Position numbers and translations under genes: made by a program
DNA from: Rhizobium terricola
GTDB lineage: Bacteria; Pseudomonadota; Alphaproteobacteria; Rhizobiales; Rhizobiaceae
Length of the DNA: 64,000 bases
Direction: 5' to 3'
NCBI RefSeq assembly: GCF_012927355.1
Contig: NZ_JABBGK010000003.1
Location: forward strand, 434,001-498,000
The notes under the pieces: model-generated
Database searches by the model: none
What the model was told of the DNA's origin: nothing
The model's input: only the letters and a program-made list of their open reading frames with translations
In this document: positions 9,125 to 18,691 of the stretch, piece after piece
Numbering within the stretch: the stretch's first letter is position 1
Layout: every line of letters begins with the position of its first letter

Positions 9125-9150
9125 GAAAAACCCCCCGGCGATGCGGGGGG
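9125..9150 (-). terminator. Intrinsic terminator after cheW
   Basis: On the minus strand a 7-base-pair stem CCCCCCG/CGGGGGG with a 6-base loop (CATCGC) is followed by TTTTTCG. It lies 36 bases past the cheW stop codon and isolates the mcp-cheW unit from the next receptor gene. Confidence 0.9.
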
Positions 9151-9185
9151 CTTTCAATCCTTGCCGAGATCCGGAGGGACGAGCG

Positions 9186-9665
9186 TCAGGCCGCCAGGTC
9201 CTCAATCTCCGTTCCCTTGAACATCTTAGCGAGGTTCAGGAAGCAGATCATGCCGTGTTCGTTGGCGATGATGCCTTCGGAGAACGACTTGTCGAAGGAA
9301 GCCGAAATTTCGGGAACCGGCTGAACCTGGCTCGAAGGGATCGTCAGGATGTCCGAGACGCGGTCGACCAGCATGCCGATGACCATGTTGTGCACTTCGG
9401 CAACGACGATCGCGGAGCGTTCGTTGGCGACCGTGCTCTTCATGCCGAGCTTGTAGGCCAGGTCGATGATCGGGATCACCGAACCGCGCAGGTTCATCAC
9501 GCCGATGACGTCGGCAGGTGCGTGCGGGATCGGCGTGGACGGTGCCCAGCCGCGGATTTCGCGGATGGTCGTGGTCTTTACGCAGAACTCCTGATCATGC
9601 AGCCGGAAAGCGATGATTTCGAGGGTTTCACCGTTGAAGCTTGTCGAGTTGATCGTCGTCGCCAT
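9186..9665 (-). CDS. cheW: Chemotaxis coupling protein CheW
   Basis: CheW links chemoreceptors to the kinase CheA. The 159-residue protein has the CheW fold with the typical core GVMNLRGSVIPIIDL and a second half containing LVDRVSDIL. The ATG at 9665-9663 shares one base with the TAA stop of the upstream receptor gene, so the two are translationally coupled. An alternative start five codons upstream would lie inside the receptor frame. No cheA, cheR, cheB or cheY is present here, so this is a satellite receptor/CheW unit that must feed a chemotaxis cluster elsewhere. Confidence 0.95.
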   Translation of the reverse strand: MATTINSTSFNGETLEIIAFRLHDQEFCVKTTTIREIRGWAPSTPIPHAPADVIGVMNLRGSVIPIIDLAYKLGMKSTVANERSAIVVAEVHNMVIGMLVDRVSDILTIPSSQVQPVPEISASFDKSFSEGIIANEHGMICFLNLAKMFKGTEIEDLAA

Positions 9666-11443
9666 TAAAATTCTTCCCAACTTTCCTGTGCCTGGGCGGT
9701 TGCAGCGCCACCGGTAGCGGCGCGAGCGACCTTTGCCATGAGTTTGCGTGCCGGGGATGCGACAGGTCTGGCATCAGGACGCGCTACAGTTACTGTATTC
9801 GAAGAGTGTTGCCCAAATCTAAACTGAGCCAGGAGATTGCGAAGGGTTTCGGCTTCCCTGGCAAGGCTGTGGCTGGCAGCGGTCGTCTCCTCGACCATCG
9901 CGGCATTGTGCTGCGTGTTCTGGTCCATGGCGTTGACCGCCTTGTTGATCTCCTGCAGACCGGTCGCCTGCTCACGGGACGCTTCGACGATGGCGATGAC
10001 GTTCAGGTTGATGTCCTTAACTTCCGTGACAATCTGCTCGAGCGCCTTGCCGGTCTGGCCGACCAGGGTGACGCCGTTGCGGACCTGTTCGCCGGACGTG
10101 GTGATCAGCGCCTTGATCTCCTTCGCCGCATTGGCGGACCGCTGGGCCAGTTCGCGAACCTCCTGGGCGACGACGGCAAAGCCCTTGCCGGCTTCTCCAG
10201 CGCGGGCGGCTTCGACACCGGCATTCAGCGCCAGCAGGTTGGTCTGGAAGGCAATGTCGTCGATCACGCCGATGATGTTGGATATCTCGCGGGAGGACGC
10301 TTCGATCTGGCCCATGGCGTCGATGGCGCTCTTGACCACTTCCCCGGATTTCTCCGCGCCGGCCTTGGTTCTCGCCACGAGCGAGCCTGCTTCCTCGGCC
10401 CGCTTGGAGCTGTCGCTGACCGTCTGGGTGATCTCTTCCAGCGCGGCTGCGGTTTCTTCCACAGCTGCGGCCTGCTGCTCGGTGCGCTTGGCCAGGTCGT
10501 CGGAGGCCGACTGGATCTCTCGCGAACCGGCGGCGATCGCATTGGTATTGTCGCCGACCGTGCTCATCGTCGCCTGGAGCTTGTCCAGCGAGTTGTTGAA
10601 GTCGATGCGCAGGCGGTCCAGGCTCGGCAGGAGCGGGTGATCGATCCGAACCGTGAGGTCGCCGTCTGCAAGCGCGGTGAGGCCGACCGCCACATCATCG
10701 ACCGAGCGGACGCGCTCGGTGACATCGGTGGCGAACTTGACGACCTTGAAGACCTTGCCGTTCATGTCAAAGATCGGATTGTAGGAAGCCTGGATCCAGA
10801 CCACCTTGCCACCCTTGCCGATGCGCTTGAATTCCTCTGCGACGAATTCGCCGGCGGCGAGTTTCTGCCAGAAGCGCTGGTAGTCGGCGCTCTGTGTGTA
10901 GGCTGGTTCGCAGAACATAGCATGGTGCTTGCCTTGGATCTCCCCGAGGCTGTAGCCGAGCGTATTGAGGAAATTGTCGTTCGCCGTCAGGACCTCGCCC
11001 GTCGTGGTGAATTCGATCACGGCTTGAGCTCTGGACACTGCGGCGAGCTTACCCGCATCCTCGGCCGCCTTGAGTTTAGCCGCGGTGATGTCGGTTGCGA
11101 ACTTGATAACCTTGTAAGGTTTTCCCCCGCTGAAGACCGGGTTGTAGGAGGCCTGGATCCAGACGTCCTTGCCGGTCTTGGTGATCCGCTTGTACTCGCG
11201 GGCGTCGAACCGGCCGGCGGCCAGCGAGGCCCAAAAGTCCTTGTATTCTTGCGTCGCAGTATAGGCAGGATCGCAGAACATCCGGTGATGCTTGCCTTTG
11301 ATCTCCGACAGTTCATAACCCAGCGCACGACAGAAATTTTCATTGGCGGTCAGAATATTGCCGCTCAGATCGAATTCGATAATTGCTTGGGATTTACTCA
11401 TAGCGGCCAAGATCGCCTTTGCATCCGAGCCAAATAGTGTCAT
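9665..11443 (-). CDS. Soluble tandem-PAS chemoreceptor with C-terminal CheR-docking peptide
   Basis: This 592-residue receptor is a close paralogue of the protein encoded at 7270-8943. It has two PAS domains (about residues 14-130 and 135-255), no membrane helix, a HAMP-like linker (LTALADGDLTVRI) and the standard signalling tip. It differs by a roughly 50-residue flexible tail ending in SWEEF, which fits the xWxxF pentapeptide that tethers CheR or CheB in other bacteria. The ATG at 11443 (MTLFGSDAK) was preferred over an upstream TTG because GGGGGTG precedes it at good distance. It forms a two-gene operon with cheW. Confidence 0.92.
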   Translation of the reverse strand: MTLFGSDAKAILAAMSKSQAIIEFDLSGNILTANENFCRALGYELSEIKGKHHRMFCDPAYTATQEYKDFWASLAAGRFDAREYKRITKTGKDVWIQASYNPVFSGGKPYKVIKFATDITAAKLKAAEDAGKLAAVSRAQAVIEFTTTGEVLTANDNFLNTLGYSLGEIQGKHHAMFCEPAYTQSADYQRFWQKLAAGEFVAEEFKRIGKGGKVVWIQASYNPIFDMNGKVFKVVKFATDVTERVRSVDDVAVGLTALADGDLTVRIDHPLLPSLDRLRIDFNNSLDKLQATMSTVGDNTNAIAAGSREIQSASDDLAKRTEQQAAAVEETAAALEEITQTVSDSSKRAEEAGSLVARTKAGAEKSGEVVKSAIDAMGQIEASSREISNIIGVIDDIAFQTNLLALNAGVEAARAGEAGKGFAVVAQEVRELAQRSANAAKEIKALITTSGEQVRNGVTLVGQTGKALEQIVTEVKDINLNVIAIVEASREQATGLQEINKAVNAMDQNTQHNAAMVEETTAASHSLAREAETLRNLLAQFRFGQHSSNTVTVARPDARPVASPARKLMAKVARAATGGAATAQAQESWEEF

Positions 11444-11749
11444 GCCCACGTTCACCCCCAAATTTGCGCTCGGTTTTCGAAACGATACCCGCGCCGTTCG
11501 TTGCCAAATCTTCGCAAAGCCGAGCGTCGCTATGCCGAAACGGTCTAGAGCGCTTGCTTCCCCCCAAAATTTAGGGAGGAAAAGTTAAGGGGTCATAAAC
11601 GATATTGAATAAACGCATTTCTGCGCCTTATAGCGCGAAGTACTTTCAAAGTTCAGCCTAAAGTAATAGTGAATACAGTGCCGATCTTCTGGGGGTATAG
11701 GGCCGGCGGATGCCGGCCCCTTATCGAGTGATCGATGGCAGGCGTCGCA
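11444..11749. other. Intergenic region upstream of the chemoreceptor operon
   Basis: This 306-base gap separates the receptor start from the end of rocD. It should hold the promoter of the mcp-cheW operon on the minus strand, but I cannot pick out a convincing -35/-10 pair or sigma-54 site. Bases 11580-11680 are AT-rich compared with the surroundings. The GC hairpin at 11700-11719 is listed separately. No open frame with coding character was seen. Confidence 0.5.
11700..11719 (-). terminator. GC hairpin after rocD
   Basis: GGGCCGGC (11700-11707) and GCCGGCCC (11712-11719) form an 8-base-pair stem with a 4-base loop 30 bases past the rocD stop. The minus strand then reads TATACCCC, without a real T-run, so termination may be weak or Rho-assisted. 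Confidence 0.55.
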
Positions 11750-12967
11750 TCAATGTGTCGCAGGGCCCTTCGCCAGCACCGTGTCGATCCGTTCCAGCGC
11801 CCAGTCGACCTGGTCGCGGGTGATCACCAGCGGCGGAGCGAGCCGGATCGTGTCGACATGGGTGTCCTTGGCGAGCAGGCCGGCATCTTTCAGTGCATAG
11901 CAGTACTGGCGCGCGCCGCCGGCTTCGGGATCGAGCTCGACGGCCAGCATCAGGCCGCGGCCGCGGACATCGCGAATGATGTTCGAACGGATCGATTTCA
12001 GCCCTTCCAGGAAATAGGCGCCCATTTCCGCGGAATTCTCGACCATCTTCTCCTCGACCAGGACCTTGAGGGCCTCGCGGGCGATCGCGCAGGCGAGCGG
12101 GTTGCCGCCGAAGGTCGAGCCGTGCTGGCCCGGCTTCAGCACACCGAGAACCTCCGAATTGGAAAGCACCGCCGAGACGGGATAGAAGCCGCCGGACAGG
12201 GCCTTGCCGATCAGCGTCACGTCGGCCTCGATGCCTTCATGCTCTTCGGCGAGCAGCTTGCCGGTGCGGCCGAGACCGGTCTGGATCTCGTCGAGGATCA
12301 GCGTGATGTTCTTTTCCGTGCACAGTTCGCGGACGCGCCGCAGATAGCCGGCCGGCGGGATGACGACGCCGGCTTCACCCTGGATCGGCTCGATGAGTGC
12401 GGCGACCGTATTCTCGTTGAGCGCATCCTCGAAGGCCTGAGCATCGCCGAAAGGCACGGTGCGGAAGCCGGAAGTGAAAGGCCCGAACCCGCCGCGCGCA
12501 TCCGGATCGGTCGAGAAGGAGACGATGCTCAGCGTGCGGCCGTGGAAATTGCCGGAGCAGACGATGATCTCGGCCTTGCCTTCCGGCACGCCCTTCGTCT
12601 CGTAGCCCCATTTGCGTACGGCCTTGATGGCGGTTTCGACCGCCTCCGCGCCCGAATTCATCGGCAGGATCTTGTGCGAGCCCGTCAGCGCCGCCAGTTC
12701 TTCATAGAGCAGCGCGAGCTGGTCGTTGCGGAAGGCGCGGGAGGTAAGCGTCAGCTTCGACGCCTGCTCGGTCATTGCGGCCAGGATGCGCGGATGGCAA
12801 TGCCCCTGGTTGACGGCGGAATAGGCCGACAGGCAATCGAGATACTGCTTGCCGTCGCTGTCCCAGACATGGACGCCCTGACCACGGGTCAGGACGACGT
12901 CGAGAGGCTTGTAGTTGTGGGCGCCGAGGCGCTGTTCGGTGGCGATGAGGTCTGCTGCGTTCGACAT
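11750..12967 (-). CDS. rocD: Ornithine aminotransferase
   Basis: RocD moves the delta-amino group of ornithine to 2-oxoglutarate, giving glutamate-5-semialdehyde. The 405-residue protein is a class III PLP aminotransferase of normal length. It shows the PLP-binding lysine near residue 255 in [14 protein letters not shown], the [12 protein letters not shown] aspartate motif and the [11 protein letters not shown] phosphate-binding stretch. It starts 20 bases after the arginase stop, so both are probably one transcript that converts arginine to glutamate semialdehyde. Many rhizobia use ornithine cyclodeaminase at this step; here the aminotransferase is linked instead. Confidence 0.95.
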   Translation of the reverse strand: MSNAADLIATEQRLGAHNYKPLDVVLTRGQGVHVWDSDGKQYLDCLSAYSAVNQGHCHPRILAAMTEQASKLTLTSRAFRNDQLALLYEELAALTGSHKILPMNSGAEAVETAIKAVRKWGYETKGVPEGKAEIIVCSGNFHGRTLSIVSFSTDPDARGGFGPFTSGFRTVPFGDAQAFEDALNENTVAALIEPIQGEAGVVIPPAGYLRRVRELCTEKNITLILDEIQTGLGRTGKLLAEEHEGIEADVTLIGKALSGGFYPVSAVLSNSEVLGVLKPGQHGSTFGGNPLACAIAREALKVLVEEKMVENSAEMGAYFLEGLKSIRSNIIRDVRGRGLMLAVELDPEAGGARQYCYALKDAGLLAKDTHVDTIRLAPPLVITRDQVDWALERIDTVLAKGPATH

Positions 12968-12987
12968 CGTTTGATCCTCGGTCTGTT

Positions 12988-13923
12988 TCAGGCGGCGCGT
13001 GTGGGGCGGTCGAGAATGCGGCGGCCGAAGAGGCTCGCTGCCAGCTCGACGATGACGCGGGCGCTCTTGCCGCGATCATCGAGGAAGGGGTTGAGCTCGA
13101 CGAGATCGAGCGACGAGACAAGGCCGCTGTCATGCAGCATTTCCATGATCAGGTGCGCCTCGCGGAAGGTCGCGCCGCCGGGCACGGTGGTGCCCACGCC
13201 CGGCGCCACGTCCGGATCGAGGAAATCGACGTCGAGGCTGACGTGGAGCAGGCCGTTGGCACGGGACACGTCGGCGATGATGCGCCGCATGATGGCGCCG
13301 ATGCCTTCCTCGTCGATGGCACGCATGTCGAAGACGTTCACGCCGTTTTCGGCGATCGCCTGGCGCTCTTCCTCGTCCACCGAGCGGATACCGACCTGGT
13401 AGACATGGCGGGGATCGACGAAGGGCCGGTCGGCGGGCAGGATCGGCGCGAACTCCGCCTTGCCGCAGTAGAACGCGACAGGCATGCCGTGAATGTTGCC
13501 GGAGGGCGAGGTCGTCGGCGTGTTGAAGTCGGCATGGGCATCGAGCCACAAGACGAAGAGCGGCCGGCCAATGTTGCTGGCGTGGCGCGCCATGCCGGAC
13601 ACGCTGCCCATCGACAGGCTGTGGTCGCCGCCCAGCAGCACCGGCATCGAACCGCCGCCCGCCGTACGGTAGGTCTCCTCTTCGATCGCACGGGTGAAGG
13701 CGCCGACGATCGGAAGATGATGAGCCTTAGGGTTTTGCCCGAGGTCGGTGGCGGGCGCAGGGCGAAGGTCGCCGGCGTCGGCGACGCGGTAGCCCAGCTC
13801 GCCGAGTGCCTGGCCAATGCCGGCAATGCGCAGCGCCGCCGGGCCCATGGCGCAGCCGCCGCGGCCCGAACCTTCCTCAAGGGGGACGCCGATCAGGGTG
13901 GCGGCCTTCGTCTTCTCTTTCAT
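12988..13923 (-). CDS. rocF: Arginase
   Basis: Arginase hydrolyses arginine to ornithine and urea with a binuclear manganese centre. The 311-residue protein carries the metal motifs [18 protein letters not shown] and [14 protein letters not shown], plus the C-terminal VELNP stretch. The ATG at 13923 ([10 protein letters not shown]) follows GAGGAGATCTTG, a better start than the upstream ATGs. It is the first gene of an arginase-rocD operon and is divergent from an Lrp/AsnC regulator, the usual arrangement for an amino-acid-induced catabolic operon. The gene is called arcA in Agrobacterium. Confidence 0.95.
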   Translation of the reverse strand: MKEKTKAATLIGVPLEEGSGRGGCAMGPAALRIAGIGQALGELGYRVADAGDLRPAPATDLGQNPKAHHLPIVGAFTRAIEEETYRTAGGGSMPVLLGGDHSLSMGSVSGMARHASNIGRPLFVLWLDAHADFNTPTTSPSGNIHGMPVAFYCGKAEFAPILPADRPFVDPRHVYQVGIRSVDEEERQAIAENGVNVFDMRAIDEEGIGAIMRRIIADVSRANGLLHVSLDVDFLDPDVAPGVGTTVPGGATFREAHLIMEMLHDSGLVSSLDLVELNPFLDDRGKSARVIVELAASLFGRRILDRPTRAA

Positions 13924-14045
13924 CAAGATCTCCTCGTGCATGAGCAAGGATCATCTTCAAAGCGCGCGTCTGCAAAAAGATGGAAAATAATCGGAAAGTC
14001 AGTTAAATTGGGCAAAACGCCGGCATGTTCTGACGAAGTGTAGAT
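13924..14045. promoter_or_regulatory. Divergent control region of arginase and Lrp-type genes
   Basis: This 122-base gap separates the arginase start from the divergent regulator start. Bases 13978-14012 are notably AT-rich within a GC-rich genome, as expected for overlapping promoters and Lrp-family binding. I see no clear palindrome, so no operator is assigned. Confidence 0.55.
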
Positions 14046-14471
14046 ATGGACGATCTGGACCGCGATATCCTCAGTGCCCTGCGCCACAACGCGCGCATTC
14101 CCGCCTCCTCACTTGCAGCGATGACCGGCGCCTCACGCGCGACGATTGCCGCACGCATCGAGCGGATGGTGGCCGACGGAACGATTGCCGCCTTCACCAT
14201 CCGCACCGGCAGCGAGATTCGCCCCGCAGGGGTCAGGGCCATCGTGATGATCGAGGTGGTGGGGAAGTTCGCCGACCGCGTCGCCCACCAGCTGCGCGGC
14301 CTGCCGCAGGTGCGGGCGCTGCACAGCACCAATGGTCGCTGGGACTTCATTGCCGAGCTCGAGGATCGCGATCTCGCGGCCTTCGACGAGACCCTGCGGC
14401 GTATCCGCCTGATCGAAGGGATCAATACGACCGAGTCGAGCATTCTGCTGAAGACCAGCAAGGTCAGCTGA
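14046..14471 (+). CDS. Lrp/AsnC-family transcriptional regulator
   Basis: This 141-residue protein has the standard Lrp/AsnC plan: an N-terminal winged helix-turn-helix (residues 1-55, LDRDILSALRHNARIPASSL) and a C-terminal RAM/effector-binding domain. Its gene is divergent from arginase-rocD, so local control of arginine catabolism with arginine or ornithine as effector is the simplest inference. The start ATG follows the gap directly and no strong ribosome-binding site is visible. It ends 26 bases before the convergent end of tamB. Confidence 0.9.
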   Translation: MDDLDRDILSALRHNARIPASSLAAMTGASRATIAARIERMVADGTIAAFTIRTGSEIRPAGVRAIVMIEVVGKFADRVAHQLRGLPQVRALHSTNGRWDFIAELEDRDLAAFDETLRRIRLIEGINTTESSILLKTSKVS

Positions 14472-14497
14472 CGATCAGTGGAGCCCGCTGGCGGGGC

Positions 14498-17400
14498 TCA
14501 GTATTCCTTCTCATAGAAGATCCCGCCGCCGGCCCCTTCTGCGCCGGCTTCGCCCTTGAGCTTCACGCCGCGGCCGATGTCGAGATTGATCACCGCCTTC
14601 GTTTGGCCGGTTCCGCCCTGCTGCAGCTCGATATAGGTGCGGTCGTTGAGATACTTGCCGGCGCTCACCTTGGCCTGGCCGGTCTCGTCGGTCGAGATGT
14701 CGAGGTCGTCGACGCCGAGCGTCGAGCGCAGGGCCTCGAACAGCGACGTCGAACGGCCGCCGGCGAGCTGGGCCGCAGCGTCGGCAAGCTGGGCGATCTG
14801 CAGTGCCGAGAGCCGCGACATCGACTGGCCGAAGATCAGCTGTGCGAGGATTTCGTCCTGCGGCAGCGCGGGCGAGGAGGAGAAGGAAACCGTCGGATCA
14901 TTTGCGAAGCCCGAGATGGTGATGGTGATCGTCGTCGAGCCCGAGGTCGTCGTCGCCTCCATGTCGAGGATCGGAATCAGGCCGCCGCCGAAGGTGATCG
15001 TGCCGCTGGTGAATTGCATGCGCTTGGTGAGCACGGAGAGGCGACCGCGTCTCAGCTCGAAGGCGCCGGCGACGTTCGGCGACTGGGCATTGCCCGTGAC
15101 GCTGACCGTCCCGCCGAGCTCCGCATCGATGCCGCGGCCGCGCACGAAAATCTGGGTCGGCGACGATACGGTCAGGTCCAGGCCGATCGTCGACTGACTG
15201 CCGTGGCGCTCGGTCTTGGTGATCCTGGCCATCTGGGTTTGCACCTTGCCAGGAGCGTTCCGGTGCTTGATGTCGAGTTCCGAGAGGCTCGTCGGCAGGC
15301 GTTCGGGAATGGTGATCGCTGTCTTGGTCAGATTGACCGTCCCGGCAAGCACGGGTGCCGACAAGAGCGGGCCCTTCAAGGTCAGCTGGCCGTCGGCAGT
15401 GCTGGCGACCATCGTGCCGTCGACATAGACGGCCTTGTCCAGCGTGATCGCAATGTCTGCCGGCATGCCCGGCGAGAGGATGTCGATCGTTCCGCCGCCG
15501 GAAATCCGTCCGCCGCTCGCGAGCTTGCCGACCAGCCCCGTGACCGAGGCGCGGTTGCCCTCGAGCGTTACCGTCGCGGTCAAGTCTTCGATTGCGAGGT
15601 TGCGGCGCACGTCGATCAAGCGTGCTCCTGCGGTGCGCACGGTGCCGGTGATTTGCGGCTTGCCGAGCCCGCCCGAAAGTGTGACATCGGCATTGGCCTT
15701 GCCTTCGAGCACGAAACCCTGTCGGCCCAGCAGCCCGTTCAGTGCCGCGAATGGCAGGTTTCCGGCGAATTTCATCGCGATCGGCCGATCCCCGGATATC
15801 GCCAGCGTTCCTCCTCCGGAAAGCGTCAGGCCCGATTGTCCGCTGGCGCGCCCGTCGAGCGAAAGCCTGCCGTCGCGGAAATCGCCCTTGGCCGTGATCG
15901 AGAAAGCCTCCAGCCCTGCCGAGCGGGTCGGCGCGGCAGCGGCGTTCGCCCAGTCGAGATTGTAGGCGACGACGGGGGCGGCGGGCGTGCCTTTGATGGT
16001 GATGTCGCCGGAGATCGCGCCTTCCGGCGCAATGGACGGTGCGACGGTGGAGGCTAGCGATGCCGGTAGGTTTCGTAGCGTCGCGACGAGGTCCAGGGTC
16101 TCGCCGGCTCCGCCCTTGATGTCGACCGTGCCCGACCCGGCCGTGATCGTCGCCGTCTCGACGTCCACCTTGCCGTTCGCGACCCTGACCGCGGCGGGCT
16201 TGGCGAGCTTCAGGGGAATGCGGCGAGGAGCGGCCGAAAGCTGGTCGAGCGCAATCCGCATCGCGCCGGCATCCTGCTCCAACCGTCCCCGCGCGACGAG
16301 CGGTGCTCCGTCATAACGTCCGTCAAGGGAGAAAGCGGTGTTCGAACCCTCGCGCGTGAAGCCGAGTTTCAGGGCTTCGACGCGGTTGTTCCCGACCGAA
16401 ATGGCGGAGGCCGCGATCGTTCCTTCGGCGGAAAAACGGGCGAGGTCCGAGATTGAAAGGCCAATCTTGGGCTCGGTGACGGACAGGGTATCGCGCGTCA
16501 ACACCGAGCCGCTCGCTTTCACATCGGCGGAAAGCCTGCCGTCGGTCTCGGTGAGCACGATGTCGCCCTTCAGGTCGCCTGCCGCAGTCTGGCCGGCAAG
16601 GGCGGCAAGCAGGCCGACCTCGGGCAGGTCGAAGGTGAGCTTTCCGCTCGGCAGGAAGGCCGGTGAAAAGGCAAGCGCGCCTTCGATCCGGTTTGTTCCG
16701 GCAGCAATCTTCAGCGCCGGAATGGCCGAACGGCCGCCTTCCGCGACGAGGTCCGCGGTGCCTTCGATCGGCTGGCCGTCGAGTTTGCCCGACATGCGAA
16801 GGGTGCCCTTGGGCGCAGACCTGTCCGCCGTGCCCGCAATCTCGACTATGAGGTCCTCCAAGTTACGCCCTGCGGCCACGGCCTCTTCCGAACGAAGGGA
16901 GAGCTGGGCCGCCAGCGCATCGAGCGGACCGGTCGCCGTGAGAGCAAAATCGGCGCTGCCCGAGATATTGGCGGCGAGAACTTCCAGCTTGGCGATGTGA
17001 CCCTTCAGGTCGGCGACCAGCGTGTCGTCGGCCGCGAGGTTTGCGGATCCGGTAACATCGCCGAGGCCGGTCGTGATCTTGAGGTTGCTGAGCGCGATCT
17101 GGCGCGGCAATGCGTAGTCGAGTTTGCCGGAAAGGCCGATCATGCCCTCGAACTTGGCAGCCACGCTGTCCGGCAGCACCGCCGGCACGGCGAACAGTTC
17201 GAACGTGGTTTCGAGAGCCTTTGTCTCCAGCCCGTAACGGCCGCTCGCCGTGCCGCCGATCGTCGGGCTTTCGATGCTGGCGCCGTCGAAGGCAAGGCTG
17301 TCGCTGGCGATCGACAAGGGTGCCTTGACCGTCAGTGGAGCCTTGATGATGCGATCGAGTTCGGGATTGGCAAGCGCTCCTCCGGCAACCGCGATGGTCG

Positions 17401-18661
17401 CTGCGAGGGGACCGGTTCGGGTCGAGAGGTCGAAGGTGTTGCTTGCCACCGCGACGTTCACGCCCGAAAGCTCGCCCTGCGGATGCGTCAGCGTGGCAAG
17501 CCGTGCCTTCAGGTCAACGGACGCTGACTTGGCCGGGCCGCTGATCGCAAGCGAGAGGCTTTCGATGGCGGCGGAGATCGTGTCTTCGCCGCTCGTCCAG
17601 CTGATGGGAACCGGTTCCGTCTTGCCGACGAGACGGGCCTTGAGGTCGTTGTTGCCCTTCGGATCGTACCGTCCCGACGCTGCAAGATCGAGCGCCGCGG
17701 TCGCGACGTTGCCGGTCTCGATCGTCACCGCGCCGTTGCGGTCGATACTCGCGGCGAGATCGATGACGGTTTCTCCGTCGAAGAGCGGGCGAACGGTCGG
17801 CGGCAGCAGCGCGTCGAAGCGGCCGCCGCCTTTCGCGGTGATGCTGCGCAGCCCGGCGGCGAGGCGGTGGGTGGCTTCCACGGCAAGGGTCGGGCGGCCA
17901 TCGACGTCGGCCGTCACCGTGCCCTTCCAATCGTTCAGCTGACCGTCGCCATCAACGCCGATACGAAGTGCAGGTGCGCCGGGCAGCTTGAGAAGACCGG
18001 CGACCATGCCGCCCTGCGGTTCGTTCAGTTCACCGGTTAGCCGAAGGCGGTTGTCCGCCGGGGCATAGACGAGATCCGCGGTCACGCCAGCCTCAGGCGC
18101 ATCGGCGCGCTTGACGGCGATCTGCGCCGCGATGCGTTCGCTTACGGCTTGGCCTGCTCCTGTCACGGACAGCAGCATATCGCGGGTGGCGAGAGCCGCG
18201 CCCAACTCGACGCGCGGCAGGTCGATCGCCCCGATGTCCAGTTCGACCGGCAACGAGAAGCCGCTTTCATCCGTCTCGGCCGGTACGGCGGTCGTGACGG
18301 GAGCGCGATCGATCCGGACGGAACTGGCGGCAAGACGGGACGCCGTCAACCGGCTATCCAGCAGGTCGAGTGGCGACCAGTCCATGGCCAGGTCGCGGAT
18401 TTCGGCATAGCGCCCCTCTGTATCAGCGAGCGCGATCGCACCGACGCGCAGTTCTCCGCCGAGCAGTGGCCCGGCATTCTCGATAGTGATGCGGCGGTCG
18501 GGGGTCGACAGCATGGCGGCCACCTGGCGGGCGACGAAATTGCCGCCGGCGGCCGTAAAGCCGGCAATCAGGAATACCGCTACGCCAACAACCAGGGCGC
18601 CGCCGAACACCAGGGCGATAATGCGCAAGGCATGTTTGATGAGGCGTTTCAGCAGCTGCAT
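14498..18661 (-). CDS. tamB: Translocation and assembly module inner-membrane protein TamB
   Basis: TamB spans the periplasm and works with TamA in outer-membrane protein insertion and lipid homeostasis. The 1387-residue protein has one N-terminal membrane anchor (about residues 12-35) and then a long series of beta-rich repeats, as expected for the bridge-like fold of this family. A C-terminal TamB/DUF490 domain contains ELRRGRLSVLTKRMQFTSG and LPQDEILAQLIFGQSMSRLS, and the protein ends in an aromatic-rich strand. It begins 30 bases after tamA, forming a tamA-tamB operon. Length and architecture look intact. Confidence 0.93.
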   Translation of the reverse strand: MQLLKRLIKHALRIIALVFGGALVVGVAVFLIAGFTAAGGNFVARQVAAMLSTPDRRITIENAGPLLGGELRVGAIALADTEGRYAEIRDLAMDWSPLDLLDSRLTASRLAASSVRIDRAPVTTAVPAETDESGFSLPVELDIGAIDLPRVELGAALATRDMLLSVTGAGQAVSERIAAQIAVKRADAPEAGVTADLVYAPADNRLRLTGELNEPQGGMVAGLLKLPGAPALRIGVDGDGQLNDWKGTVTADVDGRPTLAVEATHRLAAGLRSITAKGGGRFDALLPPTVRPLFDGETVIDLAASIDRNGAVTIETGNVATAALDLAASGRYDPKGNNDLKARLVGKTEPVPISWTSGEDTISAAIESLSLAISGPAKSASVDLKARLATLTHPQGELSGVNVAVASNTFDLSTRTGPLAATIAVAGGALANPELDRIIKAPLTVKAPLSIASDSLAFDGASIESPTIGGTASGRYGLETKALETTFELFAVPAVLPDSVAAKFEGMIGLSGKLDYALPRQIALSNLKITTGLGDVTGSANLAADDTLVADLKGHIAKLEVLAANISGSADFALTATGPLDALAAQLSLRSEEAVAAGRNLEDLIVEIAGTADRSAPKGTLRMSGKLDGQPIEGTADLVAEGGRSAIPALKIAAGTNRIEGALAFSPAFLPSGKLTFDLPEVGLLAALAGQTAAGDLKGDIVLTETDGRLSADVKASGSVLTRDTLSVTEPKIGLSISDLARFSAEGTIAASAISVGNNRVEALKLGFTREGSNTAFSLDGRYDGAPLVARGRLEQDAGAMRIALDQLSAAPRRIPLKLAKPAAVRVANGKVDVETATITAGSGTVDIKGGAGETLDLVATLRNLPASLASTVAPSIAPEGAISGDITIKGTPAAPVVAYNLDWANAAAAPTRSAGLEAFSITAKGDFRDGRLSLDGRASGQSGLTLSGGGTLAISGDRPIAMKFAGNLPFAALNGLLGRQGFVLEGKANADVTLSGGLGKPQITGTVRTAGARLIDVRRNLAIEDLTATVTLEGNRASVTGLVGKLASGGRISGGGTIDILSPGMPADIAITLDKAVYVDGTMVASTADGQLTLKGPLLSAPVLAGTVNLTKTAITIPERLPTSLSELDIKHRNAPGKVQTQMARITKTERHGSQSTIGLDLTVSSPTQIFVRGRGIDAELGGTVSVTGNAQSPNVAGAFELRRGRLSVLTKRMQFTSGTITFGGGLIPILDMEATTTSGSTTITITISGFANDPTVSFSSSPALPQDEILAQLIFGQSMSRLSALQIAQLADAAAQLAGGRSTSLFEALRSTLGVDDLDISTDETGQAKVSAGKYLNDRTYIELQQGGTGQTKAVINLDIGRGVKLKGEAGAEGAGGGIFYEKEY

Positions 18662-18691
18662 GCGGGCTCCCGTCGTCTTTCCGGTCTACGC

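Noticed and set aside
11586..11600. TTAA-N7-TAAA resembling a CtrA box upstream of the chemoreceptor operon
   Set aside because: The second half-site is imperfect and lies more than 140 bases from the start; such matches are common in AT-rich gaps.
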